Shown: piece after piece, positions 1 to 6,083 of the stretch
Layout of the letters: every line of letters begins with the position of its first letter
How positions within the stretch are numbered: position 1 is the first letter of the stretch
DNA from: Bacteroidota bacterium
Lineage (GTDB): Bacteria > Bacteroidota > Bacteroidia > Bacteroidales > Lentimicrobiaceae
Direction: 5' to 3'
Length of the DNA: 6,400 nucleotides
Assembly (NCBI GenBank): GCA_023428585.1
Contig: JAEYXG010000186.1
Span: forward strand, 1 to 6,400
Made by a program: the position numbers and the translations under genes
Notes under the pieces: generated by a model
Told to the model about the DNA's origin: nothing
Databases searched by the model: none
What the model saw: the letters and a program-made list of their open reading frames with translations, nothing else

Positions 1-1
1 C

Positions 2-400
2 ATCAGAATATTTACCATTGGGTTAGGCTTGGCTGAAGGAGCACCCATTCCTATTTACAACAATGGAGCAATAACCGGGTTTAAGAAGGACAAAGCGGGG
101 TCAACTGTCATTACACGCCTTGATGAAACGATGCTTCAGCAAATTGCTGATGCCGGCAAAGGAATTTATGTTAGAGCCAACAATTCTCAGGTTGGCCTCA
201 ACCGGATATTTGATGAGATTAAACGCCTTGAAACAAATACATACGATGTTAAGAGCTATTCTGATTATGAAGACCGGTTTCAGTACTTCATTGCCATTGC
301 CATGTTACTTATTTTCCTGAACTTTATAATTAATGAACGAAAGAGTCGTTTAGCTCAAAAGCTGTCGTTTCTGAATCCTAACTCAGTAAAAAACAAATGA
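2..400 (+). CDS. batB: BatB, C-terminal part (VWA-domain membrane protein), 5' truncated by window edge
   Basis: The frame is open from the first bases of the window to a TGA at 398-400, so 132 residues of a longer protein are visible. The TTG near position 29 is internal and not a real start. The segment 'TIGLGLAEGAPIPIY' followed by 'GFKKDKAGSTVITRLDE' and 'LQQIADAGKGIYVRA' is the end of the von Willebrand A fold as found in BatB of Bacteroidota. The conserved 'DYEDRFQYF' precedes one hydrophobic segment (about nt 280-330), matching the C-terminal membrane anchor of the family, and a short basic tail follows. The MIDAS metal-binding residues and the N-terminal membrane segments lie upstream and cannot be checked. 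BatB is believed to work at the inner membrane with BatA and a MoxR ATPase. The stop overlaps the batC start (ATGA), which suggests coupled translation. The assignment is strong because batC, batD and batE follow. Confidence 0.93.
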   Translation: MRIFTIGLGLAEGAPIPIYNNGAITGFKKDKAGSTVITRLDETMLQQIADAGKGIYVRANNSQVGLNRIFDEIKRLETNTYDVKSYSDYEDRFQYFIAIAMLLIFLNFIINERKSRLAQKLSFLNPNSVKNK

Positions 401-1080
401 AACTGATATTAATCATATTGATTACAATTGCTAGCTGTTCTCAGGTGTTTTCACAAAACGAGAACAAGGTCATTCGCAAAGGAAATCATCTTTATGAAGA
501 TGGCAAATACAAGGATGCTGAAATCAGTTATAGAAAAGCATTGGATAAAAAACCCGAATCAGTAAAAGGCGCCTACAATCTGGGTAATTCACTGTATAAA
601 CAGGAAAGCTATGAAGATGCAGCAAAAACTTTTGAAAGCTCCATTGCCAGAATAAAACCTGATGATAAATTGCAATTGGCAGCTGCATATCATAACCTGG
701 GCAATTCCAAACTAAAAAGTGAAAATTATCAGGAAGCCATAAATGCTTACAAACAAGCATTAAGGATGATTCCTGAAGACAACGACACCCGATATAATCT
801 GAGCTATGCTCTGAACAAGCTGAAACAACAACAGCAAAATCAACAAGGACAAGGCAAAAACGACAATAAGGACAACAAGGACAAACAGGAACAAAAGTCT
901 CAACCTGAAAATGGACAGCAACAGTCTGACAATCAAGACCAGCAACAAAAAGGACAACTATCAAGGAAGGATGCAGAGAGAATGTTGCAGGCTCTTAACA
1001 ATGACGAACAGCGAACTATGGATAAAGTCAACAAGCAAAAAGTAAAGCAAGTCCAAGTTCAGGTTGATAAAGACTGGTAA
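397..1080 (+). CDS. batC: BatC, exported TPR protein with Q/N/K-rich linker
   Basis: This 227-residue protein begins with a signal sequence (residues 1-20, hydrophobic core 3-12). About three TPR units follow (roughly 22-55, 56-90 and 95-128), with the repeated 'YNLGNS', 'YHNLGNS' and 'YNLSYAL' signatures. Residues about 144-187 are low complexity, dominated by Gln, Asn, Lys and Asp. The conserved BatC tail comes last: 'RKDAERMLQALNNDEQ' and then a basic stretch ending in 'KDW'. The start ATG sits inside the batB stop as ATGA, and no better start is available. There is a lipobox-like I-A-S-C ending at Cys14 as well as a possible signal peptidase I site near 'VFSQ', so the protein could be a lipoprotein or a soluble periplasmic protein. 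TPR domains bind proteins, so a scaffold role in the Bat complex is inferred. Family and operon position make the name secure; the biochemical role is not. Confidence 0.93.
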   Translation: MKLILIILITIASCSQVFSQNENKVIRKGNHLYEDGKYKDAEISYRKALDKKPESVKGAYNLGNSLYKQESYEDAAKTFESSIARIKPDDKLQLAAAYHNLGNSKLKSENYQEAINAYKQALRMIPEDNDTRYNLSYALNKLKQQQQNQQGQGKNDNKDNKDKQEQKSQPENGQQQSDNQDQQQKGQLSRKDAERMLQALNNDEQRTMDKVNKQKVKQVQVQVDKDW

Positions 1081-1116
1081 TAATATTGTTATTTTGCATA
1101 AACTAACTGAGCACTT

Positions 1117-2958
1117 ATGAGTATAAAATTTGTGAATAGTAAAATTGCAGTTCAAATAGCTTTACTCATTCTTACTTTCACTTCAGGATATAGTCAACAG
1201 GTTGAGTTTACTGCTACTGCTCTTGAACAAGTGGCAGTAGGCGATCAATTCAGGCTAATCTTCAGTGTCAATGATCAGGCCAGTGGTTTCAAAGCGCCTG
1301 CAATAAAGGATTTTTCCGTACTCTCTGGACCTAATCCAAGCTCCAGTTCAAGCATGCAGATCATCAACAATAAGGTTACGCGGTCAGTTGAGTATTCTTA
1401 TACATATATTCTGCAGGCTATTAAAGAAGGCACCTTTACTATTGGGAAGGCAAATGTAACTGTTGATGGCAAGGTTTATGAATCGAATCCCTTAACCATT
1501 AAAGTTGTCAAAGGCCAGAAGCAGGTCCAACCTGATCAGCAAGCAACACCTTCAGGAGGTGACATAAGCTCAAAAAATCTATTTATAAGAGCCAGTATCA
1601 ATAAGAACAATCCATACCAGGGAGAGCAGGTTATCATAACTTATAAAATATACACCCGTATCTCCATCTCTCCTCCCCGATTTACAAAACTACCTTCAAT
1701 GACTGGTTTCTGGAAGGAAAACCTACTCGAAAACAACACAAATTACAAGCAGTACAGAGAAACCATTGACGGTTTGGAATATGCTGTTGCAGAGATAAAG
1801 AAGGATGCCCTGTTTGCCCAGAAATCAGGGAAATTGACGATTGAACCATTGGAGGTTGAAGTTACAGCACAAGTTGAAAGAAAAAGGAAACGCTCAAATG
1901 ATCCATTTGATGATTTCTTCAATGACAGTTTCTTCGGTAGCAATTATCAAAATATAGAAAAGACACTTTTATCGAATGCAATAACCGTCAATGTCAAACC
2001 ACTTCCACCTATAACTGGGAATAAAGGCTTCGATGGTGCCGTTGGCAAGTATACCATCAACTCTTCAATTGATAAGAATAAACTAAAGGCCAATGATGCA
2101 CTCACACTAAGATTTTCTGTTTCAGGTTCGGGTAATCTCAAGATGATTGAGAAACCAAATTTCATCTTTCCAACTGATTTTGAGGTCTATGATCCACGCA
2201 TAGTCGATGATATTAAAAGCGGGAGCACAGGCATCACCGGTAAACGCACCTTTGAATTCCTCATAGTACCCCGAAATCACGGCAACTACACCATCAAATC
2301 AGTACCTTTCGTTTATTTTGATATAAATTCAGGCAGTTACCGTACTCTTACTACTCCTGAATACAAGATAACCGTAGAAAAAGGAATCGGCAACCAAGCC
2401 AATGCCAACACCGGAGTTGACAAGGAAGATTTCCAATATATCGGTACTGATATCAGATATATCCATTCTGGTATAGTTAAATTGCGCCCTGTCAATACGT
2501 TTTTATTCGGTTCTCCCCTATTCTGGTTATTGTTGGCAGCACCACTAGCACTTTTCATAACATTCCTTTTGATTTGGCAAAAAGAACTCAAGAAGAGAGG
2601 TAACGTTGCTTTGATGCGCAATAGAAAAGCCACCAGAATTGCACGAAAGCGTTTAAAAGCAGCTGAGCATTATCTGAAAAATAATAACCAGACCGCCTTT
2701 TGCAATGAAATATCCAATGCACTATGGGGATATATAAGCGACAAGTTTAACATTTCAAGATCGGCACTTTCCATCGATTCTGTATCGGAAGCCTTGACAC
2801 GTAAAGAAGTAAAGGAAGAAATCATTGCCAAATTTGTCAGTGCCCTTAACAATTGTGAGTTCGTAAGATTCGCACCAGGAGAAAAATCAGAGGTCATGGG
2901 CAACTTATACTCCGAAGCGATGGCAGTAATTACCCAAACAGAACAAGAGTTAAAATAG
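1117..2958 (+). CDS. batD: BatD, large periplasmic Bat protein with one C-terminal membrane segment
   Basis: The protein has 613 residues, a usual length for BatD (oxygen-tolerance family). A signal peptide covers about residues 1-26, ending 'SGYSQQ'. A beta-rich extracytoplasmic region runs from about 27 to 464. It includes the typical opening 'VAVGDQFRLIFSVN', a second module around 'NPYQGEQVIITYKIYT', and a third around 'ANDALTLRFSVSGSGNL', all resembling immunoglobulin-like adhesive folds. A basic patch (R255-R259) followed by an Asp/Phe-rich stretch (D262-F273) lies in the middle. One strong membrane helix spans about 467-487 (F469 W L L L A A P onward) and is followed by Lys/Arg, which places the last 120 or so residues in the cytoplasm. 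That tail looks helical ('LWGYISDKFNISRSAL'). The gene starts 36 nt after batC and ends 11 nt before batE, so co-transcription is very likely. It presumably organises the Bat complex on the periplasmic face; its exact function is unknown. Confidence 0.93.
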   Translation: MSIKFVNSKIAVQIALLILTFTSGYSQQVEFTATALEQVAVGDQFRLIFSVNDQASGFKAPAIKDFSVLSGPNPSSSSSMQIINNKVTRSVEYSYTYILQAIKEGTFTIGKANVTVDGKVYESNPLTIKVVKGQKQVQPDQQATPSGGDISSKNLFIRASINKNNPYQGEQVIITYKIYTRISISPPRFTKLPSMTGFWKENLLENNTNYKQYRETIDGLEYAVAEIKKDALFAQKSGKLTIEPLEVEVTAQVERKRKRSNDPFDDFFNDSFFGSNYQNIEKTLLSNAITVNVKPLPPITGNKGFDGAVGKYTINSSIDKNKLKANDALTLRFSVSGSGNLKMIEKPNFIFPTDFEVYDPRIVDDIKSGSTGITGKRTFEFLIVPRNHGNYTIKSVPFVYFDINSGSYRTLTTPEYKITVEKGIGNQANANTGVDKEDFQYIGTDIRYIHSGIVKLRPVNTFLFGSPLFWLLLAAPLALFITFLLIWQKELKKRGNVALMRNRKATRIARKRLKAAEHYLKNNNQTAFCNEISNALWGYISDKFNISRSALSIDSVSEALTRKEVKEEIIAKFVSALNNCEFVRFAPGEKSEVMGNLYSEAMAVITQTEQELK

Positions 2959-2961
2959 GAG
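2957..2961 (+). promoter_or_regulatory. Shine-Dalgarno-like AGGAG for batE, overlapping the batD stop
   Basis: AGGAG lies 8 nt before the batE ATG and shares bases with the TAG stop of batD. It is the clearest Shine-Dalgarno match in front of any gene in the window; the leaders of batD, the TonB-like gene, the DUF3078 gene and mscL have none. Its position would let ribosomes ending on batD re-initiate on batE. Shine-Dalgarno use is weak in Bacteroidota, so functional importance is an inference. Confidence 0.45.
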
Positions 2962-2969
2962 ATATCGTT

Positions 2970-3725
2970 ATGAAGAAATCAATTATCTTGTCATTCTTCT
3001 ATTTATTAGCTGTTTCGTTTGCAATAGCTAATCCTCAAACCGAAATCCTCAATGGAAACAAGGCATATCAGAGAGGTCAATATGAAGAAGCAATCTCCAT
3101 TTATGAAAAGGTAATTGAGCAAGGCAAGGCATCTGCTGAACTGTATTATAATCTGGGAAATGCATATTATAAAGCGGAGAACATCCCATCAGCAATTCTT
3201 AATTATGAAAGGGCGCTGAAACTTGACCCCACAAATGAGGACATTATTTATAACCTGAAGGTGTCAAACAACCAGATTATCGACAAAATAGATGAATTAC
3301 CCAAGCTTTTCTACCAACGTTGGTGGATTTCACTTAAACAACTTTTGGCACCTGATGACTGGGCGTTGCTTTCAATCATACTCTTTGCGTTATTCTTCGT
3401 TACAATTGCCATATTCTTACTCTCATCCTCAGCTGTCGTCCGCCGGGTATTATTGCCTATTGGCATTATGCTTTTATTTTGCACTGGCATTGTCTTTATA
3501 GTTGCTCAGAATACCTACATTCACGCTAAGAATAAAAATGAGGGCATTGTGTTTGCTGCTTCATTATCAGTCAAGAGTTCACCTGAAGAATCAGGAATTG
3601 ATCTTTTTGTTGTTCACGAAGGATTGAAGGTGAAGATAATTGATGAACTTACCGGTTGGAAGGAAATACGCATTGCCAATGGAAGCAAAGGGTGGGTGAG
3701 AACAGAAACCATAATGCCCATTTGA
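2970..3725 (+). CDS. batE: BatE, TPR protein with two membrane helices and C-terminal SH3-like domain
   Basis: The 251-residue protein opens with a signal peptide whose A-I-A motif suggests cleavage after residue 20. Two TPR units follow at about 25-96 ('YQRGQYEEAISIYEKVI', then 'YYNLGNAYYKAENIPSAI' and 'LDPTNEDIIYNL'). Two closely spaced membrane helices lie at about 132-152 and 160-179. The C-terminal region (about 191-251) has the pattern of a bacterial SH3 domain: 'SLSVKSSPEES', then 'VHEGLKVKII' and a final 'GWKEIRIANGSKGWV'. This TPR-TM-TM-SH3 order is the standard BatE architecture. By topology, the TPR and SH3 parts should both face the periplasm. The start is supported by an AGGAG site 8 nt upstream, and the gene lies 11 nt after batD. 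It is the last gene of the operon: 552 bp without a gene follow. The SH3 part may touch peptidoglycan or a partner protein, which is inference. Confidence 0.92.
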   Translation: MKKSIILSFFYLLAVSFAIANPQTEILNGNKAYQRGQYEEAISIYEKVIEQGKASAELYYNLGNAYYKAENIPSAILNYERALKLDPTNEDIIYNLKVSNNQIIDKIDELPKLFYQRWWISLKQLLAPDDWALLSIILFALFFVTIAIFLLSSSAVVRRVLLPIGIMLLFCTGIVFIVAQNTYIHAKNKNEGIVFAASLSVKSSPEESGIDLFVVHEGLKVKIIDELTGWKEIRIANGSKGWVRTETIMPI

Positions 3726-3953
3726 GCCCCAGTTTCTCGCACTCATTTCATCAAAACAATTTTACTACCAATCAAAGTCCAATTAATTGAACCTTCAATC
3801 GGGCAATCAAGTCATGCATTATAGTCATTTCCAAAGCGATATGCACGCATACGCCAGTATCAGCTTATTTAAATCTTTATTTCTAATGGTATAACTGGTT
3901 ACCGCTTTGATCCCTAACAAATTGAGCAGGTAAAACAGGTATTCAATTGAGTC

Positions 3954-4051
3954 AACTCCAGTACAGGTCCAGTACAACTCCAGTGCAGGTCCAGTTACTA
4001 TTGGAATTTACTGGAGTTGTACAGGACCTGCACTGGAGTTGTACTGGAGTT
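3954..4051. repeat. Composite inverted repeat: four 11-bp direct units facing four inverted 11-bp units
   Basis: Left array: four contiguous 11-bp units at 3954-3964, 3965-3975, 3976-3986 and 3987-3997, alternating AACTCCAGT and AGGTCCAGT cores followed by AC, GC or TA. A 10-bp spacer (3998-4007) separates this from the right array, four units on the opposite strand at 4008-4018, 4019-4029, 4030-4040 and 4041-4051. The nonamer AACTCCAGT or its complement ACTGGAGTT occurs five times. The longest perfect inverted match is 25 bp (3968-3992 against 4024-4048), with 31 nt between the arms, and shows the arms pairing one unit out of register. If transcribed, this forms a long stable hairpin. The period is close to one DNA turn, so an array of protein-binding sites is another reading. 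The 11-bp period argues against a coding repeat. Function unknown. Confidence 0.9.
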
Positions 4052-4229
4052 AACCTTAATGATTCCCTATGTAATCCTCACAGCTTTCCTTAATGTTGCA
4101 AATATTTGACTCCTTGACAGGCTTTTCGTAATACGATGGAGAACGCAATAATCGGGGCCATCTTTTCAATATGATTACAATACACCTTTTCCAATATTTA
4201 AATGAATAAATCTGATAAAATATTCCTCA

Positions 4230-4259
4230 TTGCATTTTTGTTAAAAAGAATTATATTTA
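4230..4259 (+). promoter_or_regulatory. Possible Bacteroidota-type promoter for the TonB-like gene
   Basis: TATATTTA at 4252-4259 matches seven of eight positions of the TAnnTTTG -7 box known for the Bacteroidota primary sigma factor. TTG at 4230-4232 lies 19 nt upstream, a suitable place for the -33 element. Transcription would then start only about 10 nt before the ATG at 4278, giving a very short leader. The region is AT-rich, so a chance match is possible. Confidence 0.3.
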
Positions 4260-4277
4260 CATCACAATAGGCCTTAC

Positions 4278-5081
4278 ATGAAGAATTCGCTTCTTGCAAC
4301 AATTCTGTTAATAATAAGCAACGTATTGAACGGGCAGGATTTTATTGATGCTCAGCCCGTTGGAGGCAATCATCAATTACACTATTTTATCAATCAGGAG
4401 TTAACATATCCGCAGGGTATGATTGATAGAAATATTGAAGGAAAAGTATATTTCATCTTTGATATTGATGAAAATGGGCATACTTCAGGCGTTAGAAATG
4501 TAGAAAGCCCTGCTGAAAGTGCCTACAATGAAACGATCAGGATTTTCAAGCTTATAGAATGGACTCCTGCCACCCTTAGAGGATTCCCGGTTAAGAGCAC
4601 GAAGCATTTTGAAATTGATTTTAATTTAAGAAAGTACAACAGGATTTGCAAAACACGCGGGTACACCACCATCATCCAACCATACGAACCGATTGATACA
4701 ACAGGCAAGGTTTACTGGTACCGTAATCTACATAGTGCTCCCTATCCGATATTTGCTGACAAGAAAATGACACTGGCCAGTTTCATCGCTTCCAACCTTG
4801 AATATCCCGACGCAGCAATCAGGCAAAATGTATCAGGTGTAGTAAAGCTCAGTTTTATAATTGAAACCAATGGCAAGATTTCTAATGTACTGATAGCAAA
4901 CTCAGTTGGCGCGGGTTGTAACGAAGAAGCGATCAGGATGCTGCATTTGATCAAATGGATGCCCGGAGTATATGACGATAAGGCCGTACGGACAAGAACC
5001 AGCCTGAGCATTAGCTTTAGCCTCGACCAGGGGCCTGACGGAAGATTCAATCCGGTTGTAAAATCAAGTTATGGAGGTTGA
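4278..5081 (+). CDS. Exported protein with two TonB C-terminal-type domains
   Basis: The 267-residue protein has a signal peptide (about 1-19, followed by Q20). Two domains follow that each resemble the TonB C-terminal fold (TonB_C). The first, at about 36-116, has 'LTYPQGMIDRNIEGKVYFIF', then 'DENG' and 'IEWTPATLRGFPV'. The second, at about 166-250, has 'LEYPDAAIRQNVSGVVKLSF', then 'ETNGKISNV' and 'IKWMPGVYDDKAV'. Both carry the YP..(A/G) start, the G-V/K-beta strand, the NG turn and the W-x-P motif (W95/P97 and W227/P229). A linker of about 50 residues joins them. Classic TonB has an N-terminal membrane anchor and a proline-rich spanner; neither is seen here, so the protein should be free in the periplasm. 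TonB_C domains normally touch TonB-dependent outer-membrane transporters, so a similar contact is possible but unproven. It may share a transcript with the DUF3078 gene 52 nt downstream. No specific gene name is justified. Confidence 0.85.
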   Translation: MKNSLLATILLIISNVLNGQDFIDAQPVGGNHQLHYFINQELTYPQGMIDRNIEGKVYFIFDIDENGHTSGVRNVESPAESAYNETIRIFKLIEWTPATLRGFPVKSTKHFEIDFNLRKYNRICKTRGYTTIIQPYEPIDTTGKVYWYRNLHSAPYPIFADKKMTLASFIASNLEYPDAAIRQNVSGVVKLSFIIETNGKISNVLIANSVGAGCNEEAIRMLHLIKWMPGVYDDKAVRTRTSLSISFSLDQGPDGRFNPVVKSSYGG

Positions 5082-5133
5082 ACCAATATGCAAATAAGTT
5101 GTTTTCAGTCAATAATTTAAAATTAGCTATATT

Positions 5134-6051
5134 ATGAAACAAAATCTACTCATCGTTTTGATAATTATTTTATCAAATTTTGCCTTTGCCCAAACAGATA
5201 CAACTGAGTTGAAAAGTGACACTGCATGGAAAAAGGGTAGTAAACTTAGTTTATCCTTCTCACAGGTGTCATTCTCAAATTGGGCTGCAGGTGGTGAAAA
5301 CAGCTCCGGTGGAAATGGTTTTTTCAATCTTTATGCTAAATACAAGGAGGGCAACCGTATGTGGGACAACAATCTGGATCTGGCCTATGGATTACTAAAG
5401 ATTGAAGGCCAGTCACTGAGAAAAAGTGAAGATAAAATTGATTTTTACTCAAAGTATGGTTTATCTATTGCCAAAAACCTCTATTTCAGTACAAACTTTA
5501 ATTTCAACACACAGTTCAGTGAAGGTTTCAAATATCCCGATGACTCAACAATTGTATCAAAGTTCCTGGCTCCCGGTTATATCCAGCTGGGGGTCGGTAT
5601 AGATTACAAGCCTAACGACTACCTTTCGCTTTCATTCCTGCCGTTGACCGGCAGGTTGACAATAGTAACTTACCAGCCACTTGCTGATGCAGGAGCCTAT
5701 GGTGTTGACCCTGCCGTAATTGACACTAACGGAGTTGTGATGGAAGAAGGTAAAAACAGTCGCTTTGAACTTGGTACTGCTGCAATTGCATTGTTCCAGA
5801 AAGAACTATTGAAAAATGTGGAACTTAAAAGTAAACTCCAGCTTTTCAGCAATTACCTAGAGCATCCTGAGAATATTGATGTCAACTGGGATTCCATGCT
5901 TTCACTTAAAGTCAACAAGTATATCTCAACCTTCATTGGAATTACACTTCTTTATGATGATGACATTCCATTGCTTGACAAAAATGGTGAATCTGGACCT
6001 CGTACACAATTAAAACAAACATTTGGTGTTGGACTTGCACTTGAATTCTAA
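5134..6051 (+). CDS. DUF3078 family probable outer-membrane beta-barrel protein
   Basis: The 305-residue protein starts with a clear signal peptide (hydrophobic core 5-16, cleavage likely after A19 in 'NFAFAQ'). The mature part opens with 'WKKGSKLSLSFSQVSFSNWAAGGENS', listed here as W32 onward with the N49-W-A-A-G-G-E-N56 motif that marks the DUF3078 family of Bacteroidota. The rest alternates polar and hydrophobic residues in strand-length segments separated by Asn/Asp/Gly/Lys turns, and ends in 'VGLALEF'. A terminal Phe is the usual recognition signal for outer-membrane barrel assembly. The family has no established function. The preceding gene ends 52 nt upstream and mscL begins 32 nt downstream, so a short operon is possible. 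The A-rich leader lacks a Shine-Dalgarno site, normal for this phylum. Family assignment is strong; barrel topology is inferred from sequence pattern. Confidence 0.88.
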   Translation: MKQNLLIVLIIILSNFAFAQTDTTELKSDTAWKKGSKLSLSFSQVSFSNWAAGGENSSGGNGFFNLYAKYKEGNRMWDNNLDLAYGLLKIEGQSLRKSEDKIDFYSKYGLSIAKNLYFSTNFNFNTQFSEGFKYPDDSTIVSKFLAPGYIQLGVGIDYKPNDYLSLSFLPLTGRLTIVTYQPLADAGAYGVDPAVIDTNGVVMEEGKNSRFELGTAAIALFQKELLKNVELKSKLQLFSNYLEHPENIDVNWDSMLSLKVNKYISTFIGITLLYDDDIPLLDKNGESGPRTQLKQTFGVGLALEF

Positions 6052-6083
6052 TAAATATAATTCTAACCTAAAAATTAAAAATC

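Larger units (their letters stand above)
3726..4277. other. 552-bp gene-free region between the Bat operon and the TonB-like gene
   Basis: No credible coding sequence appears on either strand; frames are broken by frequent stops and the longest open stretches are short. No tRNA-like fold, transposase remnant or CRISPR repeat was seen. Part 3726-3953 is featureless AT-rich DNA apart from a small dyad near 3888-3903. Part 3954-4051 holds the inverted 11-bp repeat array listed separately. Part 4052-4277 should contain the promoter of the next gene; a weak candidate is listed. There is no classic hairpin plus T-run terminator directly after batE. Confidence 0.7.

Noticed and set aside
524..964. 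Long open frame on the - strand across batC
   Set aside because: It is a shadow of the T-poor, TPR-coding batC sequence; its translation is Cys/Val/Leu-rich with no recognisable domain, while batC in the + frame matches its family end to end.
3746..3815. Short - strand frame ending in 'KIVLMK' then stop, reminiscent of the end of a secreted-protein sorting domain
   Set aside because: The frame is closed by another stop only about 22 codons upstream, with no further family motif, so it is not supported as a gene or a gene remnant.
3888..3903. Small dyad GGTA...TACC with inner TAAC/GTTA
   Set aside because: Too short and imperfect to separate from chance in AT-rich intergenic DNA; far from any start codon.
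3954..4051. Inverted array as a rho-independent terminator of the Bat operon
   Set aside because: It begins about 230 nt after batE and is not followed by a T-run, so a standard terminator call is not supported, although a stabilising hairpin remains possible.
3954..4051. CRISPR array
   Set aside because: The 11-bp units are contiguous with no unique spacers and are inverted between halves, unlike CRISPR repeats; no cas gene is present.
4126..4136. 11-bp odd palindrome TCGTA-A-TACGA
   Set aside because: Operator-like, but about 140 nt upstream of the next gene and of a size expected by chance; no second copy seen nearby.
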